From positions 124,001-188,000 of the forward strand of contig NZ_BAGA01000077.1 in assembly GCF_000308595.1 (NCBI RefSeq): a DNA stretch of 64,000 nucleotides, given 5' to 3'. Both the position numbers and the translations under genes were made by a program. Shown piece after piece: positions 40,766 to 48,412 of the stretch (within the stretch, counting starts at the first letter, position 1; the number at the start of each line of letters is the position of its first letter). A model generated the notes under the pieces. The model made no database searches. It saw nothing but the letters and a program-made list of their open reading frames with translations, and was not told the DNA's origin. The stretch comes from Nocardia higoensis NBRC 100133 (GTDB lineage Bacteria; Actinomycetota; Actinomycetes; Mycobacteriales; Mycobacteriaceae).

Positions 40766-41883
40766 CGGGGCTGACTTCCGTTGCGGGCCTTGTGCACCCA
40801 GGCACTGGCCAATTCGGGGTTCTCGCGCCGGGTGGGCGAGGCGATGACGGTGGCGTTGCGGCGCAGGCCGGACATGGGGATGATGTCGTCGCCGCCCACC
40901 CACCAGCCGTCCTTGATCAGCTGATTGCGCCTGCGCCGGTAGGCGACCTGCAGGCCGTCGCTGCGCACGTGCAGCTCGTCGGCGAGATCGAAGGGCAGCA
41001 GCTCCGGGCGCTGGGCCTCCACGACGGGACGGTCCTGCAACAGGATCCGCTCGATGCGTTTGCGGGCGTTGTCGTCGGCCCAGGCGCCGGTGAAGAAATT
41101 GCGGTAGCCGAGGATCTTGATCAGCGTCTTGTCCTCGGAGATGGGGATGTTGAAGTCGTAGAGGATCATCTCGCCGATCGACAGGCGCACGTGCAGTTTC
41201 ACCACGTTCGGCAGGTACCAGCCGTTGGTGACGACGACGTGCTCCGGGCGCGGCCTGCGTTTGGACAGCCAGCCCCACAGCCCTTTCGGCGGCGGTGGGC
41301 TCATCGGGATGTCGGCCTCGGCCGACCATTCGTCGGAGCGGATCACGAACTCGGGGATCTCCGGCTTGTCGGGATTGCCGAAGGCGGTGCCGTGCACGAA
41401 TGGAGTGTGCGAGGCGTCGACCGCGTTCTCGAAGACCCGCTCGTAGTTGGCGTCCATCTCCATCTCGACCTGCACCATCCGGAAGGTCGGGTCGTCGTGC
41501 TGGGGGATGTGCGGGATCGGCGGGCGCTCGGCCTCGGGTAGGTCGCCGATGAAGGCCCACACCATGCCGTAGCGCTCCTCCGTCGGGTAGGTGTCCACTC
41601 TGGCCTTGCGCGGGATCGAGCGACCTTCGGCGTTGGCGGGGATCTTCTTGCACACGCCGTCGGGGTCGAACTGCCAGCCGTGATACGGGCAGGTGATGCG
41701 GTCGCCGGTCACCGTGCCCTGGGCCAGCGAGCCGCCGCGGTGCACGCACAGATCCGACATGCACACCGGCTTGCCCGCCTGATCGCGGTAGAGCACGAAT
41801 TCCTGGCCGAGGCAGGTCACCCGGGCGGGCTTCCGGGTGACGCGGTCCGCGAATTCCAGCGCGTACCAGAAGTTCTTCATCAT
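40762..41883 (-). CDS. Rieske oxygenase resembling pheophorbide a oxygenase
   Basis: 373 residues. Rieske [2Fe-2S] ligands Cys46-x-His48 and Cys65-x2-His68 (CVHRGG, CPYHGW). Mononuclear iron site with Asn153, Asp156, His159 and His164 (FENAVDASHTPFVHG), as in the PAO/VanA-type group. The sequence is longer in the catalytic part than small VanA proteins and has a basic GWLSKRRPRPEH loop. The C-terminal CxxC of plant PAO is absent. PAO opens pheophorbide a using O2 and reduced ferredoxin. No ferredoxin or reductase gene is in the window. The RCCR-like neighbour (ATGA overlap) is the strongest support for a ring-opening role. Confidence 0.82.
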   Translation of the reverse strand: MMKNFWYALEFADRVTRKPARVTCLGQEFVLYRDQAGKPVCMSDLCVHRGGSLAQGTVTGDRITCPYHGWQFDPDGVCKKIPANAEGRSIPRKARVDTYPTEERYGMVWAFIGDLPEAERPPIPHIPQHDDPTFRMVQVEMEMDANYERVFENAVDASHTPFVHGTAFGNPDKPEIPEFVIRSDEWSAEADIPMSPPPPKGLWGWLSKRRPRPEHVVVTNGWYLPNVVKLHVRLSIGEMILYDFNIPISEDKTLIKILGYRNFFTGAWADDNARKRIERILLQDRPVVEAQRPELLPFDLADELHVRSDGLQVAYRRRRNQLIKDGWWVGGDDIIPMSGLRRNATVIASPTRRENPELASAWVHKARNGSQPR

Positions 41884-41894
41884 CGGGAAAGCTC

Positions 41895-42872
41895 CTATCG
41901 GTGGTGCAGGACGACGTCGGCGTCGATGGGCGGGCGGTCGTCGACGGCTGAGACGTCGAATTCGGAGAGCTCTGCTCGTGCCTGCGGTGAGCCGGTGAGA
42001 TGGGCGCGCAGGAACAGCGTGGTCAGCCGGGAGAACGGTGCGAGCGCGTCGGTGTCGGCGGGGCCGTCGAGGAAGGCGCGGGCCGCGGTGGGGTCGGCCT
42101 CGGCGATGCCGAAGTGATTGGCGCCCTCGATGATCGCGAGCAGATGTCCGTCGCCGGGCAGGGCTTCCCGGAACGTCCTGGTGACCGGGTCGGGGCGGTT
42201 CGCGCCGTCCTCGCCGTAGCGGTCGGCGCTGCCCATGATCACCCCGTCGTTGGTGCCCACACCGAGCAGGACCGGGCAGTCGACCTGGGCGGGGAGCACG
42301 GTACCCGGATCCCAGCCGAGCATGGTGGCGACCATGGTGTGTGCGCCCCAGGCGAAGACCGCCTTGATGCCGGGGAAGAAGCGGGCCGACTGCAGGGCCA
42401 CGGTGCCGCCCGCGGAATGTCCGCCGAGACCGACCCGGCTCAGGTCGAGCGCGCCGGCCAGCGGCCCTTCGGCGTTCAGTGCGGTGAGCGCGGACAGGAT
42501 GGCGCCGATGGCCGGGCAGGTAGGGCCGTTGCCGTAGGCGCCGGGGCGCGCGGCGGCGAGTTCGACGCCGGGGGTCAGACCCACCTGGCCGCCGAACAGT
42601 TCCGCTACTCGATCGAAAGTAACCACCACGAAACCGCTTTCGGCGATAGCGGTGGCGTAGCGACGGTAGGCCTCCTGCCCGACGTTGACCCCGGAGACGA
42701 ACAGCACCACCGGGTACGGCGCACCCGCGCCGTCGGCGTCGAACACGCCGGTCAGTCGTTCGGCATCGTCACCGCGCACCTCGGCGGGGTAGTAGACCTT
42801 CAGGTGCGCGATGTCGAAGGGGCTCTCGCCGTGCGTGCGTACCGACCACCACAGCGAGCGGATGATGCTCAC
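41895..42872 (-). CDS. Chlorophyllase-like alpha/beta hydrolase
   Basis: 325 residues from GTG 42872, overlapping the RCCR-like stop (GTGA). PYPVVLFVSGVNVGQEAYRRYATAIAESGFVVVTFD (in parts) corresponds to the oxyanion strand-loop of plant chlorophyllase, the nucleophile elbow is GLGGHSAGGTVAL with Ser153 (GHSRGG in plants), followed by FAWGAH, an acidic VGTNDGV and a histidine in EGANHFGI. No signal peptide, so it is cytoplasmic. It would hydrolyse an ester, such as the phytyl or methyl ester of a chlorin, before ring opening. Related dienelactone-hydrolase-type esterases are possible. Confidence 0.75.
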   Translation of the reverse strand: MSIIRSLWWSVRTHGESPFDIAHLKVYYPAEVRGDDAERLTGVFDADGAGAPYPVVLFVSGVNVGQEAYRRYATAIAESGFVVVTFDRVAELFGGQVGLTPGVELAAARPGAYGNGPTCPAIGAILSALTALNAEGPLAGALDLSRVGLGGHSAGGTVALQSARFFPGIKAVFAWGAHTMVATMLGWDPGTVLPAQVDCPVLLGVGTNDGVIMGSADRYGEDGANRPDPVTRTFREALPGDGHLLAIIEGANHFGIAEADPTAARAFLDGPADTDALAPFSRLTTLFLRAHLTGSPQARAELSEFDVSAVDDRPPIDADVVLHHR

Positions 42873-43681
42873 GACTGTCCCGGCCGATCCAGCACCCGGT
42901 CCCCGCCCCACAGCGCCCGGACCAGCTTCGCAGTCACCTCGGCGCCGAACATCCGCTCACCCATGACATTCGCGGGATCGCGCTCGGCGATATTACGCCG
43001 GATGGCCAGGTCGCGGGCCGCCAACGCCGCGCGCTCCTCGGCGGGCACCGGCTCGGCCTCGTCCACCCAGGCCAGCCACTGGTCGACCCGGCCGCGCAGC
43101 ACCTCGGCGACGGTGTCCAGATTCGAGCGGCTCGGCGGGAACGAGTAGCAGTACGCGGTGGGCGACAAGCTCGACCGGATGAAACCGGTGCGGCTGGTGA
43201 ACCACACGAAATCCGGATGGGCCGCTTTGAAATCGAGCCACGCGGTGTCGTTCGGGTCGTAGTACCTGTCGAAGTACTCGCCGTCGGCCACGAGATCGCC
43301 GCGCGGGATCGAGTCGACGTAGAACCAGCCCTCCGGCCACAGCAGCATGGCGATGCCCAGGTGCGGCACCTGGATCTGCGGACCGAGCCAGAGGGTCAGG
43401 TGCAGATTCACGAATCCGGAACTCGGATCACCGATCCAGGAGTGCACCAGCCAGTCGACCTCGGGACCGGTGTAGGCGGCGAGGCTGCCGGACGGGCCCT
43501 TCGCCGGATCGCCGTAGGTCTCCAGTTCCTCGGTGCAGGGATCGCGCACCAGCTCGAAGCGCTCGGCCAGCCGATCCTTCAGTTCGGTGAGCAGGGCGCG
43601 CCATTCGGTGAAGGTCTCGGTGACGTCGGCGCGCGGGGCCTGGTCGACCATCTGCTCGACGTGTTGGAGCGTTTCGCTCAC
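42869..43681 (-). CDS. Red chlorophyll catabolite reductase (RCCR)-like protein, copy 1
   Basis: 270 residues from GTG 43681, four bases after the nitrilase stop. Similarity to plant RCCR (from memory) is clearest at YVDSIPRGDLVADGEYFDRYY (in parts, 121-141) like LDLPHRKDLVLNPDYLKEYY, GFIRSSLSPTAY (166-177) like FVRSAFSPTAS, and RMFGAEVTAKLVRAL (243-257) like RMFGEEVSSRVVHAI. The position of the catalytic Glu appears to be Ala111, so it may differ in activity from copy 2. Its presence together with copy 2 suggests two successive reductions or a heterodimer. Confidence 0.7.
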   Translation of the reverse strand: MSETLQHVEQMVDQAPRADVTETFTEWRALLTELKDRLAERFELVRDPCTEELETYGDPAKGPSGSLAAYTGPEVDWLVHSWIGDPSSGFVNLHLTLWLGPQIQVPHLGIAMLLWPEGWFYVDSIPRGDLVADGEYFDRYYDPNDTAWLDFKAAHPDFVWFTSRTGFIRSSLSPTAYCYSFPPSRSNLDTVAEVLRGRVDQWLAWVDEAEPVPAEERAALAARDLAIRRNIAERDPANVMGERMFGAEVTAKLVRALWGGDRVLDRPGQS

Positions 43682-43685
43682 CTTC

Positions 43686-45296
43686 TCACTCCGTTCCTGT
43701 AGTAGCGGCGGCGAGCGGCCTGCGCGGGCGCCCGTCCACGAGGTTGGTGCCTTTGGAGACGTTGCGGTTCACCGCCTGGGCAGGCCGGATGGTGCCGCGC
43801 AGGCTCACCGATCCGGCGACCGTCTCGCTCACCACGGGATGGCTGATGACCCCGGTGAACGGACCCTGCCAGGTGGTCCACAGCGTGAAATCGGGGCTGA
43901 GCGCGAAACAGGCGCCGTGGAATTCGGCATTCCCGTCGTAGCCCGCGCTCACCACGTTCAGCCGGTTCTCGGCGGCGCGCTCGGGCAGGCCGAGCCGGTA
44001 CTCCCACGGCTCCGAGGGCGAGTGCGGGACGGCGACGACATCGGCGTCGGCGACCGCCGCCAGGCGGAAGGTCTCGGGCAGGAGCGCGTCGTCGCCGACC
44101 ACGACCGCCAGCCGCCCCCAGGGCAATTCGAAGATCAGCAGGTGGTCGCCGAGTTCGGTGAGCCACGGGTGCCGGGCGGTCGCGTGCAGTTGCGGCTGTC
44201 GGCCGACGATGCCGCCCGCGTTCACGAGCAGTCCGTGGTGCGCCGCGCCGTCGCGGACCGAGAACACCGCGTGGGCGGCCGTGCCCGAAAGCGCCTCGCG
44301 CACCTGTTCGGCGGTGATCGCGGCCAGCTCGGGTAGCACGATGAGACCGGCTCCGGCCTGAGCGGCCTTCGCGATCAACGCGGCATCCGGTTCCATCACC
44401 GCGGCGGACACGGTGGCCGCGCCCGGCTGCGCGGTGCGCTCGGACGGCTCGCTCAACGGTCCGTAGATCTCCGGCCTGCGCACGGCCAGCAGGTCGGTGC
44501 CGTCGGGCCGGACCTTGTCGTCGGCGCGGGCCGGGTCGATATCGGCGACGACGATCGCCTCCCCGGTGGGCGGCGCGATGGCGACGACGGTGCCGTCCGG
44601 GGCGACGATCTGGCTCTCGCCCGCGCCGTGCAGGCGGTCCGCGGGCACGCCGAGCTTCGCGGCGATAGCGGGCAGCTCGTCCTCGGGTAGCAGCGGGCCG
44701 ACCTTGTTGGCGGCGACCACCCACACCTTGTTCTCCGCGGCGCGCACCGGGACGTGCAGGCTCGCCTCGTCGACGGCGAAAGAATTCAGGCTGTTCAACA
44801 AGATCTGCGCGCCGCGAACGGCCATCGAGCGGGTGACCTCGTTGATGACGCCCTCCATGCAGGCATACATCCCGAGGCGTCCGAGCGGGGTGTCGATGAC
44901 CGGCGAATCGACCTCGCCCGGATCGAAGTAGTCGTTCTCCGCGCCCATCAGCACCTGCTTGTCGGACTCGCCGAGCAGGGCGCCGTCCGGGCCGTAGAGC
45001 AGGCTGGTCGCGGTGGTGCGGCCGTCGTCGCGGGCGAGGCTGATGCCGATCTTGACGTAGAGCTCGTGCTGCGCTGCCCGCTCGGAGACGGCGGTGAGGA
45101 AGTCGTCGCCGAGCCGGCGGGCCTCTCGCCGTGCGTGTTCCCGGTCGGCGTACCAGGATAGGTGGTTACAGAACTCCGGGAGAACGACCAGCTCGGCGCC
45201 CGCTTCGGCGGCGGCGTCGATCGCGCGCAGACATGCGAGCAGATTGACCGACGCATCGGTGCCCGCGGCGAATTGCGCGGCTGCGACTCGACTCAT
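43686..45296 (-). CDS. Tandem nitrilase-superfamily protein with a degenerate second domain
   Basis: 536 residues. Domain 1 (~1-290) has the full nitrilase triad: Glu41 (LPEFCNH), Lys113 (SDKQVL) and Cys146 (MYACMEG), plus a conserved ENKVWVVAANKVG. Domain 2 (~295-520) repeats the fold (LIVLPELAAITAEQ with Glu, AAENRLNVVSAGYD), but the nucleophile position is Asp (VVVGDDALLPE), so it is probably non-catalytic. Such enzymes hydrolyse amides, N-carbamoyl compounds or nitriles. It is the first gene of the long minus-strand operon, with operator copy 5 in the promoter. Confidence 0.85.
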   Translation of the reverse strand: MSRVAAAQFAAGTDASVNLLACLRAIDAAAEAGAELVVLPEFCNHLSWYADREHARREARRLGDDFLTAVSERAAQHELYVKIGISLARDDGRTTATSLLYGPDGALLGESDKQVLMGAENDYFDPGEVDSPVIDTPLGRLGMYACMEGVINEVTRSMAVRGAQILLNSLNSFAVDEASLHVPVRAAENKVWVVAANKVGPLLPEDELPAIAAKLGVPADRLHGAGESQIVAPDGTVVAIAPPTGEAIVVADIDPARADDKVRPDGTDLLAVRRPEIYGPLSEPSERTAQPGAATVSAAVMEPDAALIAKAAQAGAGLIVLPELAAITAEQVREALSGTAAHAVFSVRDGAAHHGLLVNAGGIVGRQPQLHATARHPWLTELGDHLLIFELPWGRLAVVVGDDALLPETFRLAAVADADVVAVPHSPSEPWEYRLGLPERAAENRLNVVSAGYDGNAEFHGACFALSPDFTLWTTWQGPFTGVISHPVVSETVAGSVSLRGTIRPAQAVNRNVSKGTNLVDGRPRRPLAAATTGTE

Positions 45297-45332
45297 GGCA
45301 TCGTCCTCTTCTCGCTACGCAGTATGACAGGC

Positions 45333-45357
45333 GTTTCGCTGTTCGAAACAGCGTTTC
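45333..45357. promoter_or_regulatory. Operator copy 5 before the RCCR/PAO-like operon
   Basis: GTTTC (45333-45337) N7 GAAAC (45345-45349) N3 GTTTC (45353-45357), all exact, 37 bases upstream of the nitrilase-like start. It is one of two triple sites in the divergent gap towards the Dabb gene. Confidence 0.75.
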
Positions 45358-45476
45358 CGAATTTCTCGATTCTGTACCAGTGCTGGTCGGTCGTCCAGAC
45401 GGGTAACGCGCTCTTCATGGCGACGTAACCGGATGTCGGCGCCCGGGCGGAGCCGTGCGACCTCGGATAAGATTTT

Positions 45477-45501
45477 GTTTCTTTCATCGAAACAGCGTTT
45501 C
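45477..45501. promoter_or_regulatory. Operator copy 6 before the Dabb gene
   Basis: GTTTC (45477-45481) N7 GAAAC (45489-45493) N3 GTTTC (45497-45501), exact, ending 17 bases before the GTG start. The N3 spacer AGC is the same as in copy 5. Confidence 0.75.
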
Positions 45502-45518
45502 TCCCTGGAGGGGCTTCC

Positions 45519-45812
45519 GTGGACGGTACCGCGTTGCACCACATCGTGTTGATGAAATTCCTGGACCGGTCCGATGCGTCCGAAGCCAAGCGGCGGCTGC
45601 TGGAGATGGCGCCCGCCGTGCCCCAGATCCGTTCCATGACCGTGGAACTCGACGAGGCCGGTACCGCGGTGTCCTACGACCTGTGCATGACGACCCGGCA
45701 CGATTCCGCCGAGGAGTTGAGCGGATATCAAGGCCATCCGGCCCACCTCGAACTCGCGTCCTGGCTGAAACCGCGCCTGGCTGCCCGCGCGGTCGTCGAC
45801 TACCACCGCTGA
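45519..45812 (+). CDS. Dabb-family (stress-responsive A/B barrel) small protein
   Basis: 97 residues from GTG 45519, with CTGGAGGGG ahead. The start LHHIVLMKFLDRSDASEAKRRLLEMAPAVPQI and the end GHPAHLELASWLKPRLAARAVVDYHR are typical of the ferredoxin-like Dabb barrel. Members include cyclases and isomerases of aromatic or terpenoid intermediates. It shares the operator of the divergent RCCR/PAO-like operon, so it probably acts on the same pathway. Confidence 0.85.
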   Translation: MDGTALHHIVLMKFLDRSDASEAKRRLLEMAPAVPQIRSMTVELDEAGTAVSYDLCMTTRHDSAEELSGYQGHPAHLELASWLKPRLAARAVVDYHR

Positions 45813-45849
45813 CCGAGCCGCCCGGCGCGCGCCCGTGCCGTGGGGCCGT

Positions 45850-47262
45850 TCAGGTCGGATAGGCATTGGCGGCCGTGCCCGCACCGCCCGCCCGGAAAGC
45901 CGCGGGCAGATGCCGCACAGCGGACTGCGCATACGCGCGCAGGCCCTCCTCGCCGTACTCCCGGCCGAATCCGCTGTCCTTCGTTCCGCCGAACGGCGCG
46001 CGCAACGACATGCCCGTGCGGTTGTGGGTGTTCACGAAGGTGAAGCCGGCCTCGACGCGGGCGGCGACCGCGAAGGCGCGTTCCTCGTCGGCCGACCACA
46101 CCGAGGCGCCGAGTCCCAGTTCGCTGTCGTTCGCCCGGTCCACGACCTCGTCGACCGTGTCGTAGGTGAGCACCGGCAGCGCGGGACCGAACTGCTCGAG
46201 CCGGACCAGATCGGCGTCGTCGGGCAGATCGAGAACCAGAGTGGGAGAAAGGAAGTAACCATCGCTGTCCGGGGCGTCGGCCAAGGTGACGAGTCGCCCG
46301 CCATGCGCGGCCGCGTCGGTCAGCAGTCCTTCGACCCGGTCCGCCGCCGACCGGGAGACCATCGGGCCCATGGTGACCGCCTCGTCGGTCGGGTCACCCA
46401 CCGTCAAGACGCGCGCCGCCGCGGCCCGATACGAGTCGACGAACTCCGTGAACCTGCCGCGCGGCACATAGAGCCGCTTGGCTGCCATGCACACCTGGCC
46501 CGAGGTCGCGAACGAGGCGAGCACCAGTCGTTCGTAATCGCTGTCGCTCAACGCGAAATCGTCGAGGAAGATGGCCGGATCGTTGCCGCCGAGCTCGAGC
46601 AGGACCGGCTTGAGCGCCCGCCCCGCCGCCGCGGCGATGCTCCGTCCGGCGGCCTCGCCCCCGGTGAAAGCGATCTTGCGAACCGCCTTGTGGTCGATCA
46701 GCGTGAGCACCGTCTCGGGACCGCCGTGCACGACGGTGGTGTGCGGCAGCATCTCGGCGACCGCCTGCACGGTCAGCGGAGCCAGCGGCGACGGCTTGAG
46801 CATCACCGAATTCCCCGCGGCCAAGGCGGGCCCCAGCTTCAGCATGGCGAGGATGACCGGCGCGTTCCACGGGGTGATCGCGAGGACCACCCCGAACGGC
46901 GCCGCCCCGATCTCCAGCCGGCCGAGTTCGTCGTCGATCGCCGAATCGACCAGCACCGCCGGGGCGTTCGCACACACCCAGCGCAGATAGGTGACCGCGA
47001 ATGTCAGCTCGCCCCGGCAGTCGGCGACCGGTTTCCCGGATTCCCTGGCCAGCAATACCGCCAGCTCCGGCACCCGCGCCGCCAGCGCCCCGGCCGCCTC
47101 GGACAACACCGCCAGCCGTTCGGTCATCGGCCGGCGCGACCAGTCCAGGAACTGCTCGTGCGCCTGCCGCGCCAGCGCGTCCACCGCCGACGGCTCGGTG
47201 CGCGGCACCGCGCCGACGATCTGTGCCGGGGCGGCCGGATTCTCCCGTTCGATCCACGTCAC
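45850..47262 (-). CDS. Aldehyde dehydrogenase
   Basis: 470 residues from GTG 47262. NAD(P)-dependent ALDH with ITPWNAPVILAMLKLGPALAAGN, the substrate-binding Asn region, FTGGEAAGR, the general-base Glu in LELGGNDPAIFL and the nucleophile Cys in TSGQVCMAAKR. C-terminal FGGTKDSGFGREYGEEGL is normal. Last of the four-gene operon that starts with the acyl-CoA dehydrogenase at 51068, ten bases after the FAD monooxygenase. Confidence 0.92.
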   Translation of the reverse strand: MTWIERENPAAPAQIVGAVPRTEPSAVDALARQAHEQFLDWSRRPMTERLAVLSEAAGALAARVPELAVLLARESGKPVADCRGELTFAVTYLRWVCANAPAVLVDSAIDDELGRLEIGAAPFGVVLAITPWNAPVILAMLKLGPALAAGNSVMLKPSPLAPLTVQAVAEMLPHTTVVHGGPETVLTLIDHKAVRKIAFTGGEAAGRSIAAAAGRALKPVLLELGGNDPAIFLDDFALSDSDYERLVLASFATSGQVCMAAKRLYVPRGRFTEFVDSYRAAAARVLTVGDPTDEAVTMGPMVSRSAADRVEGLLTDAAAHGGRLVTLADAPDSDGYFLSPTLVLDLPDDADLVRLEQFGPALPVLTYDTVDEVVDRANDSELGLGASVWSADEERAFAVAARVEAGFTFVNTHNRTGMSLRAPFGGTKDSGFGREYGEEGLRAYAQSAVRHLPAAFRAGGAGTAANAYPT

Positions 47263-47272
47263 GGCGGCGACC

Positions 47273-48412
47273 TCACTTCAGCGAATCGATCAGGCAGGCG
47301 CGGCGCAGATAGGCGCGCGCCGCTTCGGGGTCGGCGGCGAGCCTGCGCAACCGCTCGTGTTCGGCGGCATTGTCGCCACGGATCCGGGACCAGTTGTCGT
47401 GGCTGGTGCGCTGCACGTGATCCACCGCCACCGTGCGCCGTCGCCGCGCCGCCTCGGTCAGCACCTCGTCGGGGCTGCCGTCCAGGACGTCGGCGAGCGC
47501 GGTCGCCATCGTCACCGCGTCGTGCATGCCGCTGTTCATCCCCAGTCCGCCGAGCGGATTGTTGACGTGCGCGGCGTCGCCCATGAGCAGCACCCGGTCG
47601 AACCGGAACTGCTCGGTCACCCGCTGGTGCACCCGATACAGCGAGGCGTGCAGGATGTGCCACGGCCTGCCGAGATCGGCGACACCGCGCAATCGCTCGG
47701 GCAGCCGCGCGATCTCGTCGTCGTCGGAGGTGTCGGCGGGCGTGGGCAGCAGCACCCGCCAATGGTGCGGAGTCCGCAGCAGCACCAGCCATTCCTGCGG
47801 ATCGAACACGTAGTTGATCAGTGCGATCCCCGGCAGCGCGGCCTCGAGATCCTCGTCCACCGAGGCCACCAGGAAGCGTTCGGGATAGGTGGTTCCCGCG
47901 AACTCCGCGCCGAGCGCCTTGCGGACCGCCGAATGCGCGCCGTCCGCCCCGATCAGCCAATCCGCCTGCAGCACACCCTGATCGGTGTGTATCAGGACCT
48001 TGTCGCCGTCCTGGACCACGCCCTGGACACGATGCCGGAAGCGGATATCGGCCTCCGGTGGCAGCGCGTCGAGCAGGATCGGGGTGAGCCTGCTCTGTTC
48101 GCACTGCACGCGATACGGGAAGGCGGTGTCCGCGGCGAGCACCGCGAGATCGAGGGTGGCGATCTCACCGCCGCGCCGATCGCGGTATTGGAAAGTCGGA
48201 GCGACGATTCCGCGTTCGAGCAGCGTCTCGACGACGCCGAGGCGCTCGAGCATCTCCAGCGTGGGCGGATGGAAGGTCGACGCGCGCGATTCCGCGGCCA
48301 GATCCGGCCCTTGCTCGAGCACCGTCACCGTGACGCCGCGGCGGGCCAGTGCGAGTGCGGCCGTCAGGCCCACCGGGCCCGCCCCGGCGACCACCACGTG
48401 CGGCTCGCTCAT
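47273..48412 (-). CDS. FAD-dependent monooxygenase (class A, PheA/TfdB-type)
   Basis: 379 residues. FAD loop VVVAGAGPVGLTAALAL, the DG motif in LIGADGAHSAVRKALG and the GD motif in RVLLMGDAAHVNNPLGGLGMNSGMHDA (in parts). It is short for the TfdB branch because the thioredoxin-like C-terminal domain is absent. It inserts oxygen into an aromatic or conjugated ring using NAD(P)H. Its ATG overlaps the ALDH stop (ATGA) within the four-gene operon. Confidence 0.88.
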   Translation of the reverse strand: MSEPHVVVAGAGPVGLTAALALARRGVTVTVLEQGPDLAAESRASTFHPPTLEMLERLGVVETLLERGIVAPTFQYRDRRGGEIATLDLAVLAADTAFPYRVQCEQSRLTPILLDALPPEADIRFRHRVQGVVQDGDKVLIHTDQGVLQADWLIGADGAHSAVRKALGAEFAGTTYPERFLVASVDEDLEAALPGIALINYVFDPQEWLVLLRTPHHWRVLLPTPADTSDDDEIARLPERLRGVADLGRPWHILHASLYRVHQRVTEQFRFDRVLLMGDAAHVNNPLGGLGMNSGMHDAVTMATALADVLDGSPDEVLTEAARRRRTVAVDHVQRTSHDNWSRIRGDNAAEHERLRRLAADPEAARAYLRRACLIDSLK

